A stretch of 64,000 nt of DNA. Source: Cyprinodon diabolis. Lineage: Eukaryota > Chordata > Actinopteri > Cyprinodontiformes > Cyprinodontidae. The notes below the pieces were generated by a model. The model worked only from the letters and a program-made list of their open reading frames with translations, did no database searches and was not told the origin of the DNA. How positions within the stretch are numbered: the stretch's first letter is position 1; each line of letters starts with the position of its first letter. Positions 1 to 9,379 of this stretch are shown here, in pieces. The stretch lies in assembly GCA_030533445.1 (NCBI GenBank), contig JARPUW010000271.1:124001-188000 (forward strand). The letters are read 5' to 3'. The position numbers and the translations under genes are program-made.

Positions 1-3000
1 AATAAGATGTTTGATCTTAAAAAAATGGCCGCCTCACACTAAGATTTCAGCAGCTGCACTCTAGCAGGCTGCTGCAGAAGCTAACTGTCAGCTAGCTTCC
101 AGGTGCTTACCCTCCGAACAAACGACTGCTGAGCAAAAACCGTAAAAGATATCTGAAAAATTCTTTCAGTGAAAGCAACATCTATCCTTTGTCTCAGACT
201 GGGGTAACCTTCATGTCTGTAGGTCTTTCACAACCCAAAACGAAGCACAAACAAAATGGTTGGCCCACCTGCTCCTCCCTTTGTTTGAACTGCAGGACCT
301 CACTCTCACTCACCTTTTAGCTGCTAAAGCACCCCTCCGAACAAACGACTGCTGAGTAAAAACCGTAAAAGGTATCTGAAAAATTCTTTTTATCTAAGCG
401 ACAGCTATATCTTGTCTTCAATTGGAGTAACTTTCATGGCTGTAGGTCATCTACAAACTGAATGGGAAGAGAAAGAAAAAGAAAAAACGTTTCATCACAC
501 CTAAGCTTCTAATTGAGCTAGCTGCAGCAGGTCACTGTCACTCAGCTTTCAGGTGCTTAAAATGTCCTCCGAACAAACGACTGCTGAGCAAAAACCGTAT
601 GAGTTATTCAAAAAATTTTTTCACCGTGAGCGTCAGTCATCCTTCGACTCCAACTATGCCAACTTTGGTGTATGTGTGTCATTCAGAAAAATATTTATGA
701 CGAGTTTAAAACACATAGTCTGATTCGTTTTTCTCCCCTCTTCTGCTCCAAAACCAATGAAAAACGGCTCTGATTTTCATCGACTTTAGGTCGGTCTGGA
801 GGGTTTTTAAGGAAAAGTATTAATCCTACCGTAATTCCGAAGATATTGTGTGGGTCCAGAGATTTCAGTCTACAAACTGACCAAAAATGGTGACTCTAGC
901 TATAAATATGTGGCCGTGAGGGCGAGTTTAAAATGTTTTTTTGTGTTTAAAAAACGCCTGCCTCACACTCTAGCTTTTCAGTTGCTCCACTCTAGCAGGC
1001 TGGATTTTGCTAAAACTTTGTGGCGCTTGAGGTCTGATTATACAAAAACCGTAGCAGTTATCAACATACCGTCTACAGTTTTAAATAGACGAAGGATTTA
1101 TCTACAAACTGAGCTTCAAACTGTTTTTCTAGGTGAATGTATGGCGACACAGTGAAGTGCTGTTTTTTATGCTTTTTTTTCCCTCTCCCCATTCATTTCC
1201 TATGGGATTTTTTTGCGACGTTTTCGCTAATAATTCGCAAACCTTCGGACTAATGAGAAAGTTTTATACAAGCACACATCACCCCATTGGTCCCGACGCG
1301 TGTGCCAACTTTGGGCCCGATCCGCCAAACCGTGCGGGACTAGTTACGCGCCGAAGTTTTGGGTATACGGGAGAATTATAATAACTAGAAAATTTCTAAA
1401 GAAATTTTGAGGGGGGCCACCTACTGCCCGTCTGGGGAACAGGGCCAATACGGCCCTGGCAAGTGATGTCGGGGCTCCCCAGACCAACTGCTTACGCCTT
1501 TGAGGGCTGCTGAGGGAAGGAAAGAGGGCTAGGTCATGGGCAAAGAGAGCTGTGTGCCACTTGTGCTGAAATCTGGGAAATAGACGTGCACAGCGTATGA
1601 TGCAAAAGGGTAATATGGGTTGTCCATATTGAACCGCAGTGGGTAAAGCTCAGTTGGTGGGCTCCGCCCGCCTGCTAGGAGCCCTTGCAGCGATGAAAAA
1701 AATCACCAATGGCGGGCTCTGCCCGCCTGCTACGAGCCATTGCAGTGATGAAATCACCAATGGCAATGAGCAATATGCCAGAATGTATGAGTGTGTATAA
1801 GGAAGAGGCTTTTATTCTGTAGAGTCCCTGGAGTCTTATTTTGAAAGTCTATCATGGAAGTGCATCTAAAGATGGGTCATGCCCAGCAGTTATATAGAAT
1901 CAATTTCCAAATGTTAAATCACTGGTTTTCCATGTTATTAGGTGAATAGTTGCTGTATTACAGAGTAAATGGGAGACTTTTATTGTGAAATTTGCTCTGG
2001 GTGTGTTTTGAAAAGGTCACTAGAGTCTAATAAAAACAACCTGGAAGAGTTTGGGTCATAATGTTGAGCCATTTGCATCAATTAATGCATTAGTATAATC
2101 TAGAGGCTTTTATTTTGTAGGGTCGCTGGAGTCTTATTTTGAAAGTCCAACAGAGTTGTGTTTATAGAAAATGTTCAGACCCGTCAATGATAGTTGATTA
2201 CTTTCCAATCGTTAAATCACTGTTTTTCCATGTTATTAGGGCAGTAGATGAAGCGGAAATGGGAGGCTTTTATTTTGAAATTTGCTATAGGGTGTGTTTT
2301 AAACAGTCTCCTAGAGTCTATTCTCTAAAACGGGGTTGAGTTTGGGTCATAATATTGAGCCATATAGGGCAATAAATATATGTAAAAAATATAGAGGCTT
2401 TTATTTTGTAGGGTCCCTGGAGTCTTATTTTGAAAGTCTATCAGTGCTGAGTGGCAAGGGAAGTGTCCTGGACAGCAGTCATATAGTATCCATTTCCCAA
2501 TGTTAAATCAGTCCTTTCACCCTCCATTAGATTAATATGTGCTGTTTAAAACAGCAGAGGTAAAATCTGTTTGAAGCTTGGTAACCTTGACAACGCTTAA
2601 CGAGCCTCTCACTGACACAGACAACAGCTGCACTCACTATTGGTTTCTTCTTCCCAGGCTTTTTTGTATGGGAAGAACGGCAACGAAAACAAACGACTAC
2701 TGATCAAAAACCGTATGAGTTATTCAAAAAACATTTTCACCATGAGCATCAGCAATCCTTCGACTCCAAGTATACCAACTTTGGTGTATGTGTGTCATTC
2801 AGAACAATATTTATGACGACTTGAAAACACATAGTCTGATTCGTTTCTCTTCCATCTTCAGCTCAAAAAGAATGGAGAAAGGCTGAAACTCATCGACTTT
2901 AGGTTGGTCTGGAGGGTTTTTAAGGAAAAGTATTAATCCTACCGTAATTCCGAAGACATTGTGTGAGTCCAGAGGTTTCAGTCTACAAACTGACCAAAAA

Positions 3001-3039
3001 TGGTGACTGTAGCTCCAAATATGTGGCCGTGAGGGCGAG
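1..3039 (+). repeat. Satellite unit 1 (3,039 bp, short; diverged subtype in its 3' half)
   Basis: Shortest full unit, because its GC stem-loop array (1656-1764) has two hairpins instead of five. No 66 bp hairpin repeat at the AAT site (about 1373-1386). From about 1440 onward it carries diverged-subtype markers: acagggcc, gatgtcgg, gctaggtcatgg, aaccgcagtgg, cagttatatagaatcaa, gggtcgctgg, ggcaacgaaaac, ccaagtatacc and acgacttgaaaac. The same 3' half reappears in unit 15, nearly 45 kb away, with only a few differences (for example gtgtcctgg here, gtgtcatgg there). Confidence 0.97.
1656..1764. repeat. GC stem-loop array, unit 1 (2 hairpins)
   Basis: Shortest form (109 bp). The first hairpin is ggtgggc-tcc-gcccgcc with one imperfect pair, the second ggcgggc-tct-gcccgcc. 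The diverged linker gagcccttgcagcg links it to units 12 and 20. Confidence 0.9.
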
Positions 3040-3150
3040 AATAAGATGTTTGATCTTAAAAAAATGGCCGCCTCACACTAAGATTTCAGCAGCTGCACTC
3101 TAGCAGGCTGCTGCAGAAGCTAACTGTCAGCTAGCTTCCAGGTGCTTACC

Positions 3151-3605
3151 CTCCGAACAAACGACTGCTGAGCAAAAACCGTAAAAGATATCTGAAAAAT
3201 TCTTTCAGTGAAAGCAACATCTATCCTTTGTCTCAGACTGGGGTAACCTTCATGTCTGTAGGTCTTTCACAACCCAAAACGAAGCACAAACAAAATGGTT
3301 GGCCCACCTGCTCCTCCCTTTGTTTGAACTGCAGGACCTCACTCTCACTCACCTTTTAGCTGCTAAAGCACCCCTCCGAACAAACGACTGCTGAGTAAAA
3401 ACCGTAAAAGGTGTCTGAAAAATTCTTTTTATCTAAGCGACAGCTATATCTTGTCTTCAATTGGAGTAACTTTCATGGCTGTAGGTCATCTACAAACTGA
3501 ATGGGAAGAGAAAGAAAAAGAAAAAACGTTTCATCACACCTAAGCTTCTAATTGAGCTAGCTGCAGCAGGTCACTGTCACTCAGCTTTCAGGTGCTTAAA
3601 ATGTC
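3151..3605 (+). repeat. Two diverged ~227 bp ancestral subrepeats (reference unit)
   Basis: The core ctccgaacaaacgactgctg followed by agcaaaaaccgta recurs at 3151, 3374 and 3606 (spacing 223 and 232 bp), and as caccgaacaaacgac at 5852; the next unit's first core is at 6322, 470 bp on (twice 235). A degenerate form, acaaaaaccgtagcagtt, follows at 4081. The regular spacing indicates that this half of the unit grew from a ~227 bp monomer. Sequence between the cores is much more diverged than between units, so this amplification predates the 3.2 kb array. The same layout is found in all intact units at offsets +111, +334 and +566. Confidence 0.85.
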
Positions 3606-4041
3606 CTCCGAACAAACGACTGCTGAGCAAAAACCGTATGAGTTATTCAAAAATTTTTTTCACCGTGAGCGTCAGTCATCCTTCGACTCCAACTATGCCA
3701 ACTTTGGTGTATGTGTGTCATTCAGAAAAATATTTATGACGAGTTTAAAACACATAGTCGGATTCGTTTTTCTCCCCTCTTCTGCTCCAAAACCAATGAA
3801 AAACGGCTCTGATTTTCATCGACTTTAGGTCGGTCTGGAGGGTTTTTAAGGAAAAGTATTAATCCTACCGTAATTCCGAAGATATTGTGTGGGTCCAGAG
3901 ATTTCAGTCTACAAACTGACCAAAAATGGTGACTCTAGCTATAAATATGTGGCCGTGAGGGCGAGTTTAAAATGTTTTTTTGTGTTTAAAAAACGCCTGC
4001 CTCACACTCTAGCTTTTCAGTTGCTCCACTCTAGCAGGCTG
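3606..4041 (+). repeat. Module D2 (436 bp), internal direct duplicate
   Basis: Runs from the ctccgaacaaacg core to ctctagcaggctg. It is a diverged direct copy of module D1 (5852-6281). Constant differences across units distinguish them: ttaggtcgg, gaagatattg, gggtccagagatt and agctataaatat here, against ttaggttgg, gaagacattg, gagtccagaggtt and agctccaaatat in D1. Both share a ~51 bp identical stretch (ggtctggag to ccgaaga), which served as recombination substrate at 48181-48231. Confidence 0.9.
3940..3947 (+). promoter_or_regulatory. TATA-like motif in D2 (reference unit)
   Basis: TATAAATA fits the TATA box consensus and lies at offset +900 of nearly every unit. The matching place in module D1 reads CTCCAAATA, so the motif is found once per unit, in D2 only. 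Unit 18 has it altered to TATAAATC. No initiator, transcript or conserved downstream gene supports a promoter, so this is only a sequence match. Confidence 0.15.
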
Positions 4042-4413
4042 GATTTTGCTAAAACTTTGTGGCGCTTGAGGTCTGATTATACAAAAACCGTAGCAGTTAT
4101 CAACATACCGTCTTCAGTTTTAAATAGACGAAGGATTTATCTACAAACTGAGCTTCAAACTGTTTTTCTAGGTGAATGTATGCCGACACAGTGAAGTGCT
4201 GTTTTTTATGCTTTTTTTTTCCTCTCCCCATTCATTTCCTATGGGATTTTTTTGCGACGTTTTCGCTAATAATTCGCAAACCTTCGGACTAATGAGAAAG
4301 TTTTATACAAGCACACATCACCCCATTGGTCCCGACGCGTGTGCCAACTTTGGGCCCGATCCGCCAAACCGTGCGGGACTAGTTACGCGCCGAAGTTTTG
4401 GGTATACGGGAGA
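4042..4413 (+). repeat. Unit segment without internal duplicate
   Basis: About 370 bp per unit lying between D2 and the AAT site. It contains the degenerate core acaaaaaccgtagcagtt, a T8-T9 run near 4210, and a CpG-rich end (gacgcgtg, cgatccgcc, ccgtgcggg, acgcgccgaag). Open frames read through it in all units, but they start at GTG, and the segment shows no codon-type conservation. The style of the 3' end, CpG-rich and closing in AATAAT, resembles noncoding repeats I associate with fish genomes; this is recall, not proof. Confidence 0.8.
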
Positions 4414-4430
4414 ATTATAATAATAACTAG
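4414..4430 (+). repeat. AAT site, hairpin zero state (reference unit)
   Basis: Here ttataataataactag joins directly to the palindrome. The same site is also empty in units 1, 3, 5, 6, 8, 11, 12, 14 and 19, with two or three AAT-type steps. In units 4, 7, 9, 10, 13, 15, 16, 17 and 20 it carries 66 bp hairpin repeats, and in unit 18 a remnant. Confidence 0.95.
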
Positions 4431-4450
4431 AAAATTTCTAAAGAAATTTT
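4431..4450. repeat. 9 bp-arm palindrome (reference unit)
   Basis: AAAATTTCT and AGAAATTTT are perfect inverted arms separated by AA. It is present without change in all units just after the hairpin site. In hairpin-bearing units it is the centre of a longer inverted repeat, whose outer arms are gtggcccccc on the left and ggggggccac on the right. Confidence 0.9.
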
Positions 4451-4452
4451 GA

Positions 4453-4467
4453 GGGGGGCCACCTACT
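4453..4467 (-). repeat. Inverted, collapsed hairpin-repeat remnant (reference unit)
   Basis: ggggggccacctact matches the reverse complement of the 66 bp hairpin repeat with its apical part removed between two CCAC copies. The full reverse complement would read ggggggCCAC, then 20 bases, then CTACT. It is present in all units, including those with an empty hairpin site. The reading as a deleted inverted copy is inference; a chance match of 15 bases with an exact microhomology junction seems unlikely. Confidence 0.6.
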
Positions 4468-4471
4468 GCCC

Positions 4472-4526
4472 GTCTGGGGAACCGGGCCAATACGGCCCTG
4501 GCAAGTGACGTCGGGGCTCCCCAGAC
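4472..4526. repeat. Nested inverted repeat (reference unit)
   Basis: Outer arms gtctgggga (4472-4480) and tccccagac (4518-4526) are perfect 9 bp complements. Inside lie GGGCC and GGCCC around AATAC (4484-4498). Units 1 and 12 have cagggcc, which extends the inner stem to 7 bp with ggccctg. The outer arm is damaged in units 9, 12, 15, 16 and 17, so strict conservation of pairing is not maintained. Confidence 0.85.
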
Positions 4527-4653
4527 CAACTGCTTACGCCTTTGAGGGCTGCTGAGGGAAGGAAAGAGGGCAAGTTCATGGGCAAAGAGAGCTGTGTGCC
4601 ACTTGTGCTGAAATCTGGGAAATAGACGTGCACAGCGTATGATGCACAAGGGT

Positions 4654-4672
4654 AATATGGGTTGTCCATATT
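4654..4672. repeat. Short stem-loop (reference unit)
   Basis: aatatgg and ccatatt form 7 bp arms around gttgt. Present in every unit about 25 bp before the GC array; unit 13 has aatatagg, which breaks one pair. Confidence 0.7.
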
Positions 4673-4697
4673 GAAACACAGTGGGTAAAGCCCAGTT

Positions 4698-4935
4698 GGC
4701 GGGCTTCGCCCGCCTGCTAGGAGCCATCTCAGTGAAGAAAAAAATCACCAATGGCGGGCTCTGCCCGCCTTCTAAGAGCCATTGCAGTGATGAAATCACC
4801 AATGGCGGGCTCCGCCCGCCTGCTAAGAGCCATTGCAGTGATGTAATCACCTTTGGCGGGCTCCGCCCGCCTGTTACCATTGGCGGGCTCCGCCCGCCTT
4901 CTAAGAGCCATTGCAGTGATGAAATCACCAATGGC
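4698..4935. repeat. GC stem-loop array, unit 2 (5 hairpins, reference)
   Basis: Hairpins GGCGGGC-nnn-GCCCGCC start at 4698, 4753, 4804, 4855 and 4882, with loops ttc, tct, tcc, tcc and tcc. Stems are 7 bp and perfect; loops vary. Linkers form a second stem-loop: at 4778-4806, GCCATTG, CA, GTGAT, loop GAA, ATCAC, CAATGGC. It shares its last bases with the next GC stem. The whole 238 bp is therefore alternating, overlapping hairpins. Function unknown; likely single-strand or cruciform folding. Confidence 0.93.
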
Positions 4936-4975
4936 AATGAGCAATATGCCAGAATGTATGAGTGTGTATAAGGAA

Positions 4976-5740
4976 GAGGCTTTTATTCTGTAGAGTCCTT
5001 GTAGTCTTATTTTGAAAGTCTATCATGAATGTGCATCAAAAGATGGGTCACGCCCAGCAGTGATATAGAATCCATTTCCAAATGTTAAATCACTGGTTTT
5101 CCATGTTATTAGGTGAATAGTTGCTGTATTACAGAGTAAATGGGAGACTTTTATTGTGAAATTTGCTCTGGGTGTGTTTTGAAAAGGTCACTAGAGTCTA
5201 ATAAAAACAACCTGGAAGAGTTTGGGTCATAATGTTGAGCCATTTGCATCAATTAATGCATTAGTATAATCTAGAGGCTTTTATTTTGTAGGGTCCCTGG
5301 AGTCTTATTTTGAAAGTCCAACAGAGTTGTGTTTATAGAAAATGTTCAGACCCGTCAATGATAGTTGATTACTTTCCAATCGTTAAATCACTCTTTTTCC
5401 ATGTTATTAGGGCAGTAGATGAAGCGGAAATGGGAGGCTTTTATTTTGAAATTTGCTACAGGGTGTGTTTTAAACAGTCTCCTAGAGTCTATTCTCTAAA
5501 ACGGGGTTGAGTTTGGGTCATAATGTTGAGCCATATAGGGCAATAAATATATGTAAAAAATATAGAGGCTTTTATTTTGTAGGGTCCCTGGAGTCTTATT
5601 TTGAAAGTCTATCAGTGCTGAGTGGCAAGGGAAGTGTCATGGACAGCAGTCATATAGTATCCATTTCCCAATGTTAAATCAGTCCTTTCACCCTCCATTA
5701 GATTAATATGTGCTGTTTAAAACAGCAGAGGTAAAATCTG
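4976..5740 (+). repeat. Three ~295 bp subrepeats, third truncated (reference unit)
   Basis: Starts at gaggcttttatt at 4976, 5274 and 5565 (spacing 298 and 291 bp). Each contains gaggcttttatt, ggagtcttattttgaaagtc (or a near form), a tccatttcc or ctttccaat phrase with gttaaatca, then a ttattag phrase and gggagncttttatt. The third keeps the first ~176 bp and ends near 5740, after the 7 bp-arm palindrome gctgtttaaaacagc. The copies are far more diverged from each other than between units, so this triplication is older than the 3.2 kb array. Found in all intact units at offsets +1936, +2234 and +2525. Confidence 0.9.
5542..5547 (+). other. AATAAA hexamer (reference unit)
   Basis: A plus-strand AATAAA in gcaataaatatatg closes the second ~295 bp subrepeat and occurs once there per unit. 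Each 66 bp hairpin repeat also has an AATAAA. In AT-rich DNA this is expected by chance; it could end array transcripts if there are any. Confidence 0.12.
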
Positions 5741-5851
5741 TTTGAAGCTTGGTAACCTTGACAACGCTTAACGAGCCTCTCACTGACACAGACAACAGCT
5801 GCACTCACTATTGGTTTCTTCTTCCCAGGCTTTTTTGTATGGGAAGAACGG
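5741..5851 (+). repeat. Linker between ~295 bp subrepeats and D1 (reference unit)
   Basis: About 110 bp (tttgaagcttggtaacc to gaagaacgg) with no clear internal duplicate. It ends with the pyrimidine tract ttcttcttcccag. Units 1 and 15 have ggcaacgaaaac at its junction with D1, and unit 12 has aatgagcc where others have aacgagcc. Confidence 0.75.
5813..5828 (+). other. Splice-acceptor-like tract (reference unit)
   Basis: The pyrimidine-rich ggtttcttcttcccag has the form of a 3' splice site. It is present just upstream of D1 in all units. A donor-like aggtgaat lies near 4171. If the array is transcribed on the plus strand, repeats could be spliced to each other. There is no evidence of transcription in the sequence itself. 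Confidence 0.12.
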
Positions 5852-6281
5852 CACCGAACAAACGACTACTGATCAAAAACCGTATGAGTTATTCAAAAAA
5901 CATTTTCACCATGAGCATCAGCAATCCTTCGACTCCAACTATACCAACTTTGGTGTATGTGTGTCATTCAGAAAAATATTTATGACGAGTTGAAAACACA
6001 TAGTCTGATTCGTTTCTCTCCCATCTTCAGCTCAAAAAGAATAGAGAAAGGCTGAAACTCTCATCGACTTTAGGTTGGTCTGGACGGTTTTTAAGGAAAA
6101 GTATTAATCCTACCGTAATTCCGAAGACATTGTGTGAGTCCAGAGGTTTCAGTCTACAAACTGACCAAAAATGGTGACTGTAGCTCCAAATATGTGGCCG
6201 TGAGGGCGAGAATAAGATGTTTGATCTTAAAAGAATGGCCGCCTCACACTAAGATTTCAGCAGCTGCACTCTAGCAGGCTG
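5852..6281 (+). repeat. Module D1 (430 bp), internal direct duplicate spanning the unit junction
   Basis: Runs from caccgaacaaacg across the arbitrary unit boundary at 6210/6211 into the next unit, to ctctagcaggctg. It aligns with D2 throughout, though less well over the last ~75 bp (ggccgcctcacactaag against gcctgcctcacactctag). D1 carries more between-unit variation than D2, including alternative forms in units 1, 12, 15 and 17 (gaacaatatttatgacgac). Confidence 0.9.
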
Positions 6282-9200
6282 CTGCAGAAGCTAACTGTCA
6301 GCTAGCTTCCAGGTGCTTACCCTCCGAACAAACGACTGCTGAGCAAAAACCGTAAAAGATATCTGAAAAATTCTTTCAGTGAAAGCAACATCTATCCTTT
6401 GTCTCAGACTGGGGTAACCTTCATGTCTGTAGGTCTTTCACAACCCAAAACGAAGCACAAACAAAATGGTTGGCCCACCTGCTCCTCCCTTTGTTTGAAC
6501 TGCAGGACCTCACTCTCACTCACCTTTTAGCTGCTAAAGCACCCCTCCGAACAAACGACTGCTGAGTAAAAACCGTAAAAGGTATCTGAAAAATTATTTT
6601 TATCTAAGCGACAGCTATATCTTGTCTTCAATTGGAGTAACTTTCATGGCTGTAGGTCATCTACAACCTGAATGGGAAGAGAAAGAAAAAGAAAAAACGT
6701 TTTGTCACACCTGATCTTCTAATTGAGCTAGCTGCAGCAGGACACTCTCCCCCAGCTTTCAGCTGCTTAAAATGTCCTCCGAACAAACGACTGCTGAGCA
6801 AAAACCGTATGAGTTATTCAAAATATTTTTTCACCGTGAGCGTCAGCCATCCTTCGACTCCAACTATGCCAACTTTGGTGTATGTGTGTCATTCAGAAAA
6901 ATATTTATGACGAGTTTAAAACACATAGTCTGATTCGTTTTTCTCCCCTCTTCTGCTCCAAAACCAATGAAAAACGGCTCTGATTTTCATCGACTTTAGG
7001 TCGGTCTGGAGGGTTTTTAAGGAAAAGTATTAATCCTACCGTAATTCCGAAGATATTGTGTGGGTCCAGAGATTTCAGTCTACAAACTGACCAAAAATGG
7101 TGACTCTAGCTATAAATATGTGGCCGTGAGGGCGAGTTTAAAATGTTTTTTTGTGTTTAAAAAACGCCTGCCTCACACTCTAGCTTTTCAGTTGCTCCAC
7201 TCTAGCAGGCTGGATTTTGCTAAAACTTTGTGGCGCTTGAGGTCTGATTATACAAAAACCGTAGCAGTTATCAACATACCGTCTTCAGTTTTAAATAGAC
7301 GAAGGATTTATCTACAAACTGAGCTTCAAACTGTTTTTCTAGGTGAATGTATGCCGACACAGTGAAGTGCTGTTTTTTATGCTTTTTTTTTCCTCTCCCC
7401 ATTCATTTCCTATGGGATTTTTTTGCGACGTTTTCGCTAATAATTCGCAAACCTTCGGACTAATGAGAAAGTTTTATACAAGCACACATCACCCCATTGG
7501 TCCCGACGCGTGTGCCAACTTTGGGCCCGATCCGCCAAACCGTGCGGGACTAGTTACGTGCCGAAGTTTTGGGTATACGGGAGAATTATAATAACTAGAA
7601 AATTTCTAAAGAAATTTTGAGGGGGGCCACCTACTGCCCGTCTGGGGAACCGGGCCAATACGGCCCTGGCAAGTGACGTCGGGGCTCCCCAGACCAACTG
7701 CTTACGCCTTTGAGGGCTGCTGAGGGAAGGAAAGAGGGCAAGTTCATGGGCAAAGAGAGCTGTGTGCCACTTGTGCTGAAATCTGGGAAATAGACGTGCA
7801 CAGAGTATGATGCACAAGGGTAATATGGGTTGTCCATATTGAAACACAGTGGGTAAAGCCCAGTTGGCGGGCTTCGCCCGCCTGCTAGGAGCCATCTCAG
7901 TGAAGAAAAAAATCACCAATGGCGGGCTCTGCCCGCCTTCTAAGAGCCATTGCAGTGATGAAATCACCAATGGCGGGCTCCGCCCGCCTGCTAAGAGCCA
8001 TTGCAGTGATGTAATCACCTTTGGCGGGCTCCGCCCGCCTGTTACCATTGGCGGGCTCCGCCCGCCTTCTAAGAGCCATTGCAGTGATGAAATCACCAAT
8101 GGCAATGAGCAATATGCCAGAATGTATGAGTGTGTATAAGGAAGAGGCTTTTATTCTGTAGAGTCCTTGTAGTCTTATTTTGAAAGTCTATCATGAATGT
8201 GCATCAAAAGATGGGTCACGCCCAGCAGTGATATAGAATCCATTTCCAAATGTTAAATCACTGGTTTTCCATGTTATTAGGTGAATAGTTGCTGTATTAC
8301 AGAGTAAATGGGAGACTTTTATTGTGAAATTTGCTCTGGGGTGTGTTTTGAAAAGGTCACTAGAGTCTAATAAAAACAACCTGGAAGAGTTTGGGTCATA
8401 ATGTTGAGCCATTTGCATCAATTAATGCATTACTATAATCTAGAGGCTTTTATTTTGTAGGGTCCCTGGAGTCTTATTTTGAAAGTCCAACAGAGTTGTG
8501 TTTATAGAAAATGTTCAGACCCGTCAATGATAGTTGATTACTTTCCAATCGTTAAATCACTCTTTTTCCATGTTATTAGGGCAGTAGATGAAGCGGAAAT
8601 GGGAGGCTTTTATTTTGAAATTTGCTATAGGGTGTGTTTTAAACAGTCTCCTAGAGTCTATTCTCTAAAACGGGGTTGAGTTTGGGTCATAATGTTGAGC
8701 CATATAGAGCAATAAATATATGTAAAAAATATAGAGGCTTTTATTTTGTAGGGTCCCTGGAGTCTTATTTTGAAAGTCTATCAGTGCTGAGTGGCAAGGG
8801 AAGTGTCATGTACAGCAGTCATATAGTATCCATTTCCCAATGTTAAATCAGTCCTTTCACCCTCCATTAGATTAATATGTGCTGTTTAAAACAGCAGAGG
8901 TAAAATCTGTTTGAAGCTTGGTAACCTTGACAACGCTTAACGAGCCTCTCACTGACACAGACAACAGCTGCACTCACTATTGGTTTCTTCTTCCCAGGCT
9001 TTTTTGTATGGGAAGAACGGCACCGAACAAACGACTACTGATCAAAAACCGTATGAGTTATTCAAAAAACATTTTCACCATGAGCATCAGCAATCCTTCG
9101 ACTCCAACTATACCAACTTTGGTGTATGTGTGTCATTCAGAAAAATATTTATGACGAGTTGAAAACACATAGTCTGATTCGTTTTTCTCCCATCTTCAGC

Positions 9201-9379
9201 TCAAAAAGAATGGAGAAAGGCTGAAACTCTCATCCACTTTAGGTTGGTCTGGAGGGTTTTTAAGGCAAAGTATTAATCCTACCGTAATTCCGAAGACATT
9301 GTGTGAGTCCAGAGGTTTCAGTCTACAAACTGACCAAAAATGGTGACTGTAGCTCCAAATATGTGGCCGTGAGGGCGAG
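6211..9379 (+). repeat. Satellite unit 3 (3,169 bp; subtype B)
   Basis: Carries a marker set shared closely with units 6 and 19: ttaaaagaatgg at the start, aaattatttttatc, acaacctgaatgg, ttttgtcacacctgatc, gacactctcccccag, caaaatattttttc, ctctggggtgtg, attactataatc, catgtacagc, catccactttagg and aaggcaaag. The hairpin site is empty. It has a CpG-to-TpG change at 7559, also present in units 8 and 19. Confidence 0.97.
7866..8103. repeat. GC stem-loop array, unit 3 (5 hairpins)
   Basis: Canonical 238 bp form as in unit 2. Confidence 0.92.

Larger units (their letters stand above)
3040..6210 (+). repeat. Satellite unit 2 (3,171 bp; reference unit)
   Basis: Used here as reference for internal positions. 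The hairpin site is in the zero state, with one extra AAT (4414-4428). The GC array has the canonical five hairpins. Its first third shares gtgtctgaaaaattc and attcaaaaatttttttc with unit 8. From gctacaggg (C at 5459) and tctggacgg in module D1 it instead matches units 5 and 18, so it begins the multi-unit block described in the findings. Confidence 0.98.

Noticed and set aside
3592..3828. 78 codon frame over module D2
   Set aside because: Open only in units with atagtcggattc; in many units atagtctgattc puts a TGA in the middle. A stop that is polymorphic between copies argues against coding.
3889..4194. 101 codon plus-strand frame present in all units
   Set aside because: It starts at GTG, not ATG, in a sequence that looks eukaryotic. 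Unit 13 has a one-base insertion that breaks it. Its conservation equals that of noncoding parts of the unit.
4172..4420. 82 codon plus-strand frame
   Set aside because: GTG start, runs into the AAT site, no recognisable domain, and its end moves with hairpin copy number.
4453..4516. G-quadruplex
   Set aside because: Four G runs exist (near 4453, 4475, 4484 and 4513), but two of the intervening loops are about 17 and 26 bases, too long for a convincing quadruplex.
4698..4935. GC array as a CRISPR array
   Set aside because: The repeats are palindromic stem-loops with similar, not unique, spacers, spacing is uneven (55, 51, 51, 27 bp), there are no cas genes, and the context is a eukaryotic satellite.
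4383..4937. Minus-strand 183-188 codon frame repeated in most units (up to 269 codons in unit 15)
   Set aside because: It is built from the GC hairpin array read as GGRSPP-type repeats plus the hairpin minisatellite. The same stretch is also open in other frames on both strands, a property of short repeats with length a multiple of three. It changes length with the repeats and matches no family I know.
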